NCBI RefSeq assembly: GCF_001476895.1
Contig: NZ_LDTB01000062.1
Span: 1 to 33,389 of the forward strand
Length of the DNA stretch: 33,389 nt
Direction of reading: 5' to 3'
From: Sphingomonas endophytica
GTDB taxonomy: Bacteria; Pseudomonadota; Alphaproteobacteria; Sphingomonadales; Sphingomonadaceae
Shown here: positions 24,715-32,680 of the stretch, one piece after another
How positions within the stretch are numbered: the stretch's first letter is position 1
Layout of the letters: each line of letters begins with the position of its first letter
Translations under genes and position numbers: made by a program
Notes under the pieces: model-generated
What the model was told of the DNA's origin: nothing
Databases searched by the model: none
The model's input: the letters and a program-made list of their open reading frames with translations, nothing else

Positions 24715-27026
24715 TGTTCACCCGCCGCACGCTGCTCGCGACCACGGCGACCGTCGCGGTCGCCCCCCTCCCCGCCTTTGCCGCGCGCGGCCCCCGCGCC
24801 GCCCCGAACCTGTTCGTCGGGACCGGCGGCGACGGGCATACCTATCCGGGCGCGACGCTGCCGTTCGGGATGGTGCAGCTGTCACCCGATACCGATGTGG
24901 CGCGCTGGGCGACCTGTTCGGGCTATCACCATGGCGACAGCTCGATCATGGGGTTCAGCCACACGCATCTGTCGGGGACCGGGATCGGCGACATGCTCGA
25001 CGTGCTGGTGGTGCCGACGCGGGGATCGGTGCAGTTGCAGCCGGGGCCGCTCGACAACCCGGATGCGGGCTATCGCCAGCGGTATTCGGACGAACAGGCC
25101 GAGCCCGGCTATTACCGTGTCGCGCTGGAAAGCGGGGTGCGTGCCGAACTGACCGTGACCGAGCGGACCGGCTGGCACCGCTATACCTTCCCGAAGGGCG
25201 CAGGGCACATCCTGATCGACCTCGCGCATATGGTCATGGACAAATGGGACAGTCCGCCGCTGATCGACGACAGCAGCCTGCGCGTCGATCGTGACGGCGT
25301 GCTGACCGGCAGCCGCCGCGTCCACCGCTGGGCCAAGGGCCGCCGCATCCATTTCGCGATGCAGCTGTCGCGCCGGCCCGACCGGATCGCCTTTTATGGC
25401 GACGACGATGCCGAGCAGCCGAAGGGCGCGACGCAGGTCGCGGGCAAGCGCGTGAAGGCGGTGCTGTTCTACGACGATGCCGGGGCCGCGCCGATCGTGG
25501 TCCGCTGCGGCATATCGGCGGTGGATGTGGCGGGGGCGCGCGCGAACCTGAACGCCGAGGCGGGACGCGGCGATTTCGACGGTGTTCGCCGCGCCGCCGC
25601 GCGCCGCTGGGCCGAGACGCTGGGCGCGGTCGCGGTCGAGGGCGGCACGCCCGACCAGCGCACGATCATGGCGAGCGCGCTGTATCATACGATGCTGGCG
25701 CCGACGCTCTTCTCCGACGTCGACGGGCGCTACATCGGGCTGGACCGCCAGGTCCACACCGTTCCGGCCGGGCAGCGCGCCTATTCCACCTATTCGCTCT
25801 GGGACACGTATCGCGCGCTCCACCCGTTGCTGACGATCGTCGCGCCGGATCGCGTCAAGTCGTTGGTCGACGACCTGATCCGCCAGACGCAGCAGAGCGC
25901 CTATGGCCCGCCGGTCTGGCCCTTGGAGGGCGTGGAGACGGGGACGATGATGGGATGGCACGCCGTCCCGGTGCTGGCGGAGGCGCATGCCAAGGGCATA
26001 CCCGCCGATTATGCCGCGGCGTGGCCGGGCATCCGGAAGCGCTCGTTCGACTTCAGCGCCCCCGACCTCGACAACAGCAAGGGCCGCGACCTGTACGACG
26101 CCAAGGGTTATGTCCCCGCCGACAAATGGTTCGAGAGCGTCAGCCGGACGCAGGAATATGCCTATGACGACTGGGCGTCGTCGAAGATCGCGGGCGTCGC
26201 GGGCGCGGAGGCGGATGCCGCGCGGCTGCTCAAGCGCTCCGGCAACTGGCGCAACGTCATCGACCCCTCGATCGGCTTCGCGCGGCCGCGCTTCGACGAC
26301 GGCAGCTGGTGGACGCCCTACGATCCGGTGCAACTGGGGCATATGCCCAAGCCGTGGTGGCGCGATTATACCGAGGCGAACGGCTGGCAGGCGACGTTCC
26401 TGAACCAGCACGACGTCTATGGCCTGATCGCGCACATGGGCGGCGACGCCAGGTTCGAGGCGAAGCTGGATGCATTGTTCACCGCACCCTCGACGCTGCC
26501 CAAGAATGCGCCGCCGGATATCAGTGGCTTGGTCGGCCAGTACGCGCACGGCAACGAGCCGGACCAGCATGTCGCGTACCTCTATGCCTATGTCGGCGCA
26601 CCGTGGAAGACGCAGAAGATGGTGCGGCGGCTGTGCACCGAGATGTACAAGAACGATCCTGATGGCGTGATCGGCAACGACGATTGCGGGCAGATGAGCG
26701 CATGGTTCGTCATGTCGGCGCTCGGCTTTTACCCGGTCGATCCGGTCGAGGCGGTGTACGTCTTCGGCTCGCCGCTGTTCGAGCGCGCGACCGTCGCGCT
26801 GCCGGGCGGCAAACGGCTGGTGATCGAGGCGCCGGGGAATGGGGATGCCACACCCTATGTGACGGCGGTGACGTGGAACGGGCGACCGTGGACCAAGAGC
26901 TGGATCGCGCATGCCGATCTGGTGAAGGGCGGGACGCTGCGCTTCACGATGAGCGCGACGCCGAACCCAGCATTCGGGCGCGCCATGGCGGATCGGCCGC
27001 CGTCGTTTGGGCGCGTGCCGGCGTGA
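24714..27026 (+). CDS. GH92 alpha-mannosidase, Tat-exported
   Basis: This 770-residue calcium-dependent exo-alpha-mannosidase shows the GH92 signatures NLFVGTGGDGHTYPGAT, GFSHTHLSGTG, YSLWDTYRALHPL, TEANGWQATF (Glu554, expected catalytic acid), GNEPDQHVAYLYAY and GNDDCGQMSAWFVMSALGF. The beta-sandwich N-domain spans about 30-280 and the alpha/alpha barrel the rest. The N-terminus FTRRTLLATTATVAVAPLPAFA is a clear Tat-type signal. GH92 members cut alpha-1,2, 1,3, 1,4 or 1,6 linkages. In Xanthomonas the GH92 enzyme NixK removes the alpha-1,3-mannose that blocks later steps, and the same role is likely here by context. The start overlaps the GH125 stop by one base. Confidence 0.94.
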   Translation: MFTRRTLLATTATVAVAPLPAFAARGPRAAPNLFVGTGGDGHTYPGATLPFGMVQLSPDTDVARWATCSGYHHGDSSIMGFSHTHLSGTGIGDMLDVLVVPTRGSVQLQPGPLDNPDAGYRQRYSDEQAEPGYYRVALESGVRAELTVTERTGWHRYTFPKGAGHILIDLAHMVMDKWDSPPLIDDSSLRVDRDGVLTGSRRVHRWAKGRRIHFAMQLSRRPDRIAFYGDDDAEQPKGATQVAGKRVKAVLFYDDAGAAPIVVRCGISAVDVAGARANLNAEAGRGDFDGVRRAAARRWAETLGAVAVEGGTPDQRTIMASALYHTMLAPTLFSDVDGRYIGLDRQVHTVPAGQRAYSTYSLWDTYRALHPLLTIVAPDRVKSLVDDLIRQTQQSAYGPPVWPLEGVETGTMMGWHAVPVLAEAHAKGIPADYAAAWPGIRKRSFDFSAPDLDNSKGRDLYDAKGYVPADKWFESVSRTQEYAYDDWASSKIAGVAGAEADAARLLKRSGNWRNVIDPSIGFARPRFDDGSWWTPYDPVQLGHMPKPWWRDYTEANGWQATFLNQHDVYGLIAHMGGDARFEAKLDALFTAPSTLPKNAPPDISGLVGQYAHGNEPDQHVAYLYAYVGAPWKTQKMVRRLCTEMYKNDPDGVIGNDDCGQMSAWFVMSALGFYPVDPVEAVYVFGSPLFERATVALPGGKRLVIEAPGNGDATPYVTAVTWNGRPWTKSWIAHADLVKGGTLRFTMSATPNPAFGRAMADRPPSFGRVPA

Positions 27027-27061
27027 TCTCTTCCAACTCCCGTCACCCCCACCTTTACCGT

Positions 27062-27151
27062 TACCCCGGCGGAGGCCGGGGTCCAGTGGCGGGCGGCGCG
27101 CGCAATGCGGCGACGTCCTCCAACTGGGCCCCGGCCTCCGCCGGGGCGATA
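27062..27151. repeat. Paired inverted REP-like elements between GH92 and GH29 genes
   Basis: A copy at 27062-27089 and an inverted copy at 27121-27151 share the core CCCCGGCGGAGGCCGGGG followed by CCAGT. The pair fills the 148-base gap between the GH92 stop and the GH29 start. It belongs to the same family as the pair at 23159-23266 (shared CCCCGGCGGA and CCCAGT parts) but carries a different loop sequence. Confidence 0.75.
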
Positions 27152-27174
27152 CGCGATTGTTTCAGGAGCCACCG

Positions 27175-29076
27175 ATGACCGACCTCACCCGCCGCGCGCT
27201 GCTGGCCGCCGGTGCCGCCACCACCGCGCTTCCCGCGCTCGCACAGGGCAATGCCGCGCCTCGCCCATGGGGCGCGACGCCGTCGAAGCGTCAGCTGGCG
27301 TGGCACATGCGCGAGCAATATGCCTTCATCCACTTCTCGATCAACACCTTCACCGATCGCGAATGGGGCTATGGCGACGAAAGCCCCAAGCTGTTCAACC
27401 CGACCGCTTTCGATGCCGACCAGATCGTCGGCGCGGCGAAGGCGGGCGGCATGCGCGGGATCATCCTGACCGCCAAGCATCATGACGGCTTCTGCCTGTG
27501 GCCGACGATGCTGACCGAACATTGCATCCGCAACAGCCCGTACAAGAACGGCAAGGGCGATATCGTCGGCGAGATGGAGAAGGCCACGCGGCGCGCGGGC
27601 CTCGCGTTCGGCCTGTACCTGTCGCCCTGGGATCGCAATCACGCCGAATATGGTCGCCCGGCCTATATCGATTATTATCGCAAGCAGGTGGTCGAACTCT
27701 GCACGCGCTATGGCGAGCTGTTCGAATTCTGGTTCGACGGTGCGAACGGCGGCGATGGCTATTACGGCGGCGCGCGCGAGACGCGAAAGATCGATGCGCC
27801 CAAATATTACAACTGGCCGTCGATCGTCGCGCTGGTGCATCAGCATCAGCCGATGGCCTGCACCTTCGACCCGCTGGGCAGCGATATCCGCTGGGTCGGC
27901 AACGAGGACGGCATCGCGGGCGATCCGTGCTGGCCGACGATGCCCAACCATCCGTATGTCCAGTCGGAGGGCAATTCGGGCGTGCGCGGTGCGCCGCTCT
28001 GGTGGCCCGCCGAGACCAATACCTCGATCCGCCCCGGCTGGTTCTATCACGCCGACGAGGATGCGAAGGTGAAGAGCCCCGAGCGGCTCGTGCGCTATTT
28101 CGACGAATCCGTCGCGCGCGGGACCAACATGCACCTCAACATCCCGCCCGACCGGCGCGGGCGCGTGGCGGACCATGATGTCGCGGTGCTGAAAAGCTTC
28201 GGCGATGCGCAGGCGGCGACCTTCGCGCGCGATCTGGCGCAGGGCGCGGTGGCGCGTGCGAGTGCGGAACGGGGCAAGGCGTTCGCGGCGTCGCGCGTGC
28301 TGGACGGGAACCGCGACACCTATTGGTCGACCCCGGACCGCGACACGACACCGTCGCTGACGCTCGACCTGCCGCCGGGGCGGGCGTTCGACCTGATCCG
28401 CATCCGCGAGTTCCTGCCGCTGGGCGTGCGCGTCACGCGCTTCGCGCTCGACCTGGAGGAAGGCGGCCAGTGGAAGACGGTCGCCGAGCATGAATGTATC
28501 GGTGCGCAGCGGATCGTGCGCCTGCCGCGCGTGTCGTCGGCGCGGCGGCTGCGGCTGCGCATCCTCGACGCGCCCGCCTGCCCGGCGATCAGCGAGATTG
28601 CGCTGTTCCGGCAGGTGCAGCCGGTCGCGGTCGCCGCGCCCAAGGTGTCGGACCCGACGATCATCCCGCGTCAGGGCTGGTCGATCGTGACCGCGAGCGG
28701 GCCGGGTGCCGAGGCGCTGATCGACGGCGACGCGCAGACGCGCTGGACGGTGCCGTCGCCGACGTCCGCGAGACCCGCCAGCGTCACGATCGATCTGGGC
28801 CGCGAGGTGTCGCTGGCCGGGTTCAGCCTGACGCCGTCGCGCACGATCGCCAAGGATACCGCGCCGCCGCGCGGCTATGTCGCGGAAACGAGTGCCGACG
28901 GAAAGGCATGGACCCCCGCCGCAACCGGCGAGTTCGGGAATATCGCCTATGCGCTGGCGACGCAGCGCGTGCCGTTCACGGCGCGCCGGGCGCGCTTCCT
29001 GCGCGTGCGCTTCGATGCCCCCGCGATCCCGGCGGGGCAGATGACGGTCGCCGACATCGGGGCATTCACGGGGTAA
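27175..29076 (+). CDS. GH29 alpha-L-fucosidase with C-terminal beta-sandwich domains, Tat-exported
   Basis: This 633-residue retaining fucosidase has the expected N-terminal barrel (about 30-345): FIHFSINTFTDREWGYGDE, GIILTAKHHDGFCLWP and FEFWFDGANGGDGYYGG, with the nucleophile at Asp188. Two discoidin/CBM32-like regions follow (about 350-475 and 490-630, the second with LIDGDAQTRWT and ASVTIDLGREVSLAGFSL). This layout resembles the GH29-B group, which favours alpha-1,3/1,4-fucose and would suit core alpha-1,3-fucose of plant N-glycans; that subgroup call is inference. The N-terminus TRRALLAAGAATTALPALAQ is Tat-like. ATG 27175 follows CAGGAG. The gene may be co-transcribed with GH92 across the REP pair or have its own promoter; none is obvious. 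Confidence 0.92.
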   Translation: MTDLTRRALLAAGAATTALPALAQGNAAPRPWGATPSKRQLAWHMREQYAFIHFSINTFTDREWGYGDESPKLFNPTAFDADQIVGAAKAGGMRGIILTAKHHDGFCLWPTMLTEHCIRNSPYKNGKGDIVGEMEKATRRAGLAFGLYLSPWDRNHAEYGRPAYIDYYRKQVVELCTRYGELFEFWFDGANGGDGYYGGARETRKIDAPKYYNWPSIVALVHQHQPMACTFDPLGSDIRWVGNEDGIAGDPCWPTMPNHPYVQSEGNSGVRGAPLWWPAETNTSIRPGWFYHADEDAKVKSPERLVRYFDESVARGTNMHLNIPPDRRGRVADHDVAVLKSFGDAQAATFARDLAQGAVARASAERGKAFAASRVLDGNRDTYWSTPDRDTTPSLTLDLPPGRAFDLIRIREFLPLGVRVTRFALDLEEGGQWKTVAEHECIGAQRIVRLPRVSSARRLRLRILDAPACPAISEIALFRQVQPVAVAAPKVSDPTIIPRQGWSIVTASGPGAEALIDGDAQTRWTVPSPTSARPASVTIDLGREVSLAGFSLTPSRTIAKDTAPPRGYVAETSADGKAWTPAATGEFGNIAYALATQRVPFTARRARFLRVRFDAPAIPAGQMTVADIGAFTG

Positions 29077-29390
29077 GTCGCTACCCCGACGAAAGCGTGG
29101 ATGTCATAAGCGCCGAACCCCGCTCCGCTAGCGCGCTCGACACGTCACCCCGGACGTGTTCCGGGGTCCATTTCTGCACATGAGCGGGGGCAGGCTGGAT
29201 GCCGGACCACGTCCGGCACCACGAACGGGCCGGAAGCCGCGAACCTTCCCGTTGCCCGAGCGAAGCGTCCGATCCCGCCGAGCCGCCCCACGTTCGCGAC
29301 GGTGTCGGAATGTCGACCGCGAACGCTTCGGCAAGCGACGCCATCAAGAGCCGGACCTGAACGCCCGGGATCGCTTCGCCATGCCGGCCG
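29077..29390. other. Gene-free stretch with REP remnants between convergent genes
   Basis: These 314 bases between the GH29 stop and the chemoreceptor stop hold no frame with protein-like composition or a ribosome site. The left part has a decayed REP-like sequence (CCCCGACGAAAGCGTGG near 29084) and the palindromes at 29147-29218. The right part, 29220-29390, is GC-rich with no recognisable feature. No T-rich terminator is seen for either gene. Confidence 0.6.
29147..29218. repeat. Pair of REP-like hairpins
   Basis: Hairpin one pairs ACCCCGGA (29147-29154) with TCCGGGGT (29160-29167). Hairpin two pairs GCCGGAC (29201-29207) with GTCCGGC (29211-29217). They lie about 50 bases apart between two convergent genes, where they may act as a shared transcript end. 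Confidence 0.55.
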
Positions 29391-31235
29391 TCAGAACGAG
29401 GACCAGTCGTCCTCGACCGTCGCGAGCGCGGTGTTGCCGACGACGCGGGGCGCAGGCCGGCTCTGGCGGGTCGGCGCGGTGATCTGGCGCGGGCGGCTCG
29501 GCGAGCGGCTCGGTGCCGCGACCTGGCGCCCTGCCGGTTCGTCGACCGCGAAGATCGCGACAGCGCCGGCCAGTTGCTCGGATTCGCGCGCCAGCAGATT
29601 GGCCGCGGCGGTCGATTCCTCGACCATCGCGGCATTATGCTGCGTGACGCCGTCCATTTCGTTGATCGCGATGTTGACCTGCCCCAGGCTCTGCGCCTGG
29701 TGATCGGAGGCGCGCGCGATCGTCTCCATGATGACGCTGACGCTCGCCACCCGCTCGATGATCCGGTGCAGCGACTCGCCGGTCTCGCCGACCAGTTCGA
29801 CGCCCGACTGGACATGGTGGATCGCCGACAGGATACGCGTCTTCACGTCGGCCGCCGCATCGGCGGAACGCTGCGCCAGCGACCGCACTTCGCTGGCGAC
29901 GACCGCGAAGCCCTTGCCCGCCTCGCCCGCCCGCGCCGCCTCGACACCGGCGTTCAGCGCCAGCAGGTTGGTCTGGAACGCGATGCCGTCGATCACGCTG
30001 ATGATGTCGGCGATCTCGCGGCTGGCCTGTTCGATGCCGTTCATCGCGATCACCGACTTGCGGACGACCTCGCCGCCCTGTTCCGCCGCATTGCGCGCCT
30101 CCGCCATCGCCTTGTTCGCATCGGCGGCGTTGGTGGCGCCCTCACGCACCGTGCCGGTGATCTCGTCCATCGCGGCGGCGGTCTCGCGCAGCGACGAGGC
30201 CTGCTGCTCGCTGCGCGCCGACAGGTCGCGCGCCGACTGGCTGATCTCGTCGGCGTTCTGCTTGATCGCCTCGACGCTGCGCCGCACGTTGGTGGTCAGA
30301 TCGGCCAGCTTGCCGACCGCTCCGTTGAAGTCGTGTGCCAGCGTCCCGAAGCTGCCCGGCAGCGCACCCAGCCGCACCGTCAGGTCGGCCTCCGACAGGC
30401 GATGCAGCCCGTCGCCGATCGCGCGCATCGCTTCCTCGCGTTCCTTGTCGGCGGTCAGCTTCGCCTGCGCGGCATCGCGGAACACCAGCACCGCCCGCGC
30501 CATATCGCCCAGTTCGTCGGAGCGTTCCACGTTGGGAACGTCGATCTCGTTCTTGCCCGCCGCCAGATCCGCCATCCGTCGCGTCAGCGCGCCGATCGGG
30601 CGCACGATGCTGCGGCTCAGGGCCATCTGCAGCAGCACGGCGACACCGATCAGCGCCAGCCCGCCCAGCACCAGCGCGATCGTCGCGATGGTCAACGCCC
30701 GCTCCTGGCGCGCGGCATTGTCGGCGATGGCGGCGGTTTCCTGATCGCGCAGTTCGCGCAGCGGCAGGACGATGGCGCTGGTCAGTACCTTCTTGCCGGC
30801 GTCGCGCACCGCCTGTTCGGCCATATCGCGCCGGCCGTCGCGCACCATCGCCACCAGCGGGTTGCTCCACGCGCGTCGCCATTTGGCGGCTTCCGCGCGG
30901 GAGGTCAGCACCAGCGCCCGCTTCTCCGCGGTCGGAAGCAGCGCCTCCAGCGTCCGCGTCGTCGCGTCATGTTCCGCGCGCGCTTCGTTATAGGACTTCA
31001 GATAGGAGGCGTCGCCGGTCACCAGAAAACCGCGCAACTGGCTGTTCTCGCGCAGGATCGACGTTTCCAGCGTCAGCGCCTTGGCATAGACGTCCTGCGC
31101 ATGGTTGCTGCCGGCGGTGGCCGAACGGATCATCCAGATATTGGCGAAGAACACCAGCATCATCACCGCGGCGGACGCGTTGATGACCAGGAACGACAGT
31201 CCCAGCTTCCTCGGTATGCTCAGCGTCTTGAACAT
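29391..31235 (-). CDS. Methyl-accepting chemotaxis protein with CHASE3-like sensor domain
   Basis: This 614-residue chemoreceptor senses a signal and controls CheA. It has a transmembrane helix at about 10-32 and a periplasmic helical domain at about 40-175 with the CHASE3-type LRGFLVTGDASYLKSYNEA. A second helix at about 181-203, a HAMP domain and the long cytoplasmic signalling coiled coil follow, whose hairpin tip reads IAFQTNLLALNAGVEAARAGE. The last residues, DWSSF, match the pattern of the NWETF tether that recruits CheR/CheB in E. coli receptors. Start ATG 31235 (MFKTLS) was chosen over 31277 because AGGA lies just upstream and the membrane helix then begins properly. Its ligand is unknown. 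Confidence 0.93.
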   Translation of the reverse strand: MFKTLSIPRKLGLSFLVINASAAVMMLVFFANIWMIRSATAGSNHAQDVYAKALTLETSILRENSQLRGFLVTGDASYLKSYNEARAEHDATTRTLEALLPTAEKRALVLTSRAEAAKWRRAWSNPLVAMVRDGRRDMAEQAVRDAGKKVLTSAIVLPLRELRDQETAAIADNAARQERALTIATIALVLGGLALIGVAVLLQMALSRSIVRPIGALTRRMADLAAGKNEIDVPNVERSDELGDMARAVLVFRDAAQAKLTADKEREEAMRAIGDGLHRLSEADLTVRLGALPGSFGTLAHDFNGAVGKLADLTTNVRRSVEAIKQNADEISQSARDLSARSEQQASSLRETAAAMDEITGTVREGATNAADANKAMAEARNAAEQGGEVVRKSVIAMNGIEQASREIADIISVIDGIAFQTNLLALNAGVEAARAGEAGKGFAVVASEVRSLAQRSADAAADVKTRILSAIHHVQSGVELVGETGESLHRIIERVASVSVIMETIARASDHQAQSLGQVNIAINEMDGVTQHNAAMVEESTAAANLLARESEQLAGAVAIFAVDEPAGRQVAAPSRSPSRPRQITAPTRQSRPAPRVVGNTALATVEDDWSSF

Positions 31236-31322
31236 CGATCCTCGCAATGGTGTGAACCGCGACGTGCCGCCGGGCATGATGGGGGCTTAGTTTGCAATCC
31301 TTAACGGCACATAAAGGCCGTC

Positions 31323-32411
31323 TTACCGGGCGCGCTCGCCCTTCCATTCGATCCAGGCGCCGTAGGGATGGCAGGTGGCCAGCACGTGGGTGTCCCCGCC
31401 CGGCCAGCAGGTCAGCCGAAGCTCCACCGCCGTCCGCGCCGCCGTCCATTCGAAGCTGATCCACGACAGCGGCCGGGTCGCATCGGCGCGCGCGCCGGCC
31501 GCACGGATCGCGCCGACGATCCGCTCGCGCTCGTCGGGCGCCACATATTGCAGCATCATCGAATGGAACACGATTCGCCCGCGCGCCGCCGGCTGCGCCT
31601 CGGCCAGTCGCGTCTCCAGCCAGTTTGCGGCATCGGCGCGCGTCACCTGCGGCGGATGGCGGCGCGCGAGCGCCAGCGCATGCGCCAGTCGCGCGGAACG
31701 CAACGGCTGGTCGGCGAAGACATAGGCCATCAACCGCTCGCACGTCGCCGGATCGTCGGGGGCGAGCGGATGCAGATCGACGCCCTGCGCGGCGACCACG
31801 GCAACCTGCCGGTCCGGGGGCGGGGCGCCCCGCCATTCGGGAACGATGCGCACCGCCGACCGGGCGTCACCCACGCACAGCCCGCCCAGATCATAGTCAT
31901 AATGCGCCAGATTGAGGTTCAGCCCGGCACTCGATCCCAGTTCCAACAGCTCGACCGGCAACCCGTCGCGCGCGCGCACGACCATCAACGCGGCCAGGAT
32001 CGCGGCGGCGCGGCCGACCTCGTTGGTCTGCGGCGGATCGCGCATCCACGCGGCGATGAACGAATCGTGTTTGGTCAGCGCGCCGCGCACCGCCGCGTCC
32101 ACGTCGTGATGCTCGCCGCGATAGAGCGCGCCCAATGTCGCGGGCGTATCGCGGCGGGCGAGCGCGTGCAGCGCGGCATTGAAGCGCATCGCCACCGCCG
32201 CGGCGGCCGGATCGCCCGGCCATTCCGCCAGCATCGCGGCGGTGCGCGGCGCCTGCGCCAGATGCCGCTCCCCGGCCGCCAGCACCTCGGCGACGAAGGG
32301 CGAACCGATCGCCCGCATCACCTCCGCCTGCCGCGCCAGTTCGCCGATCGCACCCGCCGGCAGAATCATGTCGCATGTTGTCGCCAAGTCGACCCGCCCC
32401 TTGGGCATCAT
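31323..32411 (-). CDS. DUF2332 family protein
   Basis: This 362-residue soluble protein has no signal peptide or membrane helix. Recognisable DUF2332 features are the SPFVAEVL segment, LLELGSSAGLNLNLAHYDYD, the RGAPPPDRQVAVVAAQGVDLHPL region, VFHSMMLQYVAPDERERIV and WISFEW. The ELGSSAGLNL motif resembles the glycine-rich SAM-binding loop of methyltransferases, so a methyltransferase-like fold is possible, but activity is unproven. Start ATG 32411 or the next codon 32408 (AGGG just upstream) are equally plausible. The minus-strand chemoreceptor begins 87 bases downstream and the chemotaxis genes are divergent on the other side, so the location is suggestive but no functional link is established. 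Confidence 0.82.
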   Translation of the reverse strand: MMPKGRVDLATTCDMILPAGAIGELARQAEVMRAIGSPFVAEVLAAGERHLAQAPRTAAMLAEWPGDPAAAAVAMRFNAALHALARRDTPATLGALYRGEHHDVDAAVRGALTKHDSFIAAWMRDPPQTNEVGRAAAILAALMVVRARDGLPVELLELGSSAGLNLNLAHYDYDLGGLCVGDARSAVRIVPEWRGAPPPDRQVAVVAAQGVDLHPLAPDDPATCERLMAYVFADQPLRSARLAHALALARRHPPQVTRADAANWLETRLAEAQPAARGRIVFHSMMLQYVAPDERERIVGAIRAAGARADATRPLSWISFEWTAARTAVELRLTCWPGGDTHVLATCHPYGAWIEWKGERAR

Positions 32412-32525
32412 CGCCCTTTGTCCGTCGTCAATGCGGGGGATTGGTTGTCATCCGATTAACCTCCCGCGCGCAAGACCTTCGGGACATCACCCAAGATATC
32501 GATCCGTCCGCGCTCCCTTCCGTGA

Positions 32526-32540
32526 TTAACGTCATTTTAG
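32526..32540. promoter_or_regulatory. CtrA-box-like sequence upstream of the STAS-CheA genes
   Basis: TTAA-CGTCATT-TTAG at 32526-32540 differs by one base from the alphaproteobacterial CtrA site TTAA-N7-TTAA. It lies about 140 bases before the STAS gene. CtrA commonly controls motility and chemotaxis genes in this class. A single near-match is weak evidence. Confidence 0.3.
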
Positions 32541-32680
32541 GAGAGATCGGGCACATCGCTGCATCACCCGGCATCGCCTTCGTGACGACCTGCCGGACCG
32601 GACGAACAGGGGGGCCACCGAATGACCGCGCATCCACGCCACATCTTCCGCTCCTCCGGCTTCTGACAGGAACGTCTGCG

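Noticed and set aside
15722..29076. Glycosidase run read as a xylan or mannan utilisation locus because of GH3 and GH2
   Set aside because: No endo-xylanase or endo-mannanase is present, and GH92, GH125, GH20 and glycosylasparaginase together are specific to N-glycans.
141..29218. GC-rich palindromes considered as a CRISPR array or phage attachment sites
   Set aside because: Copies are scattered singly or in inverted pairs at gene ends with no regular direct repeats, spacers, integrase or tRNA, which fits REP-like elements.
32622..32666. 14-codon open frame (MTAHPRHIFRSSGF) just before the STAS gene
   Set aside because: A G-run precedes the ATG, but the peptide has no leader-like run of one amino acid and no attenuator structure; a frame this short is expected by chance.
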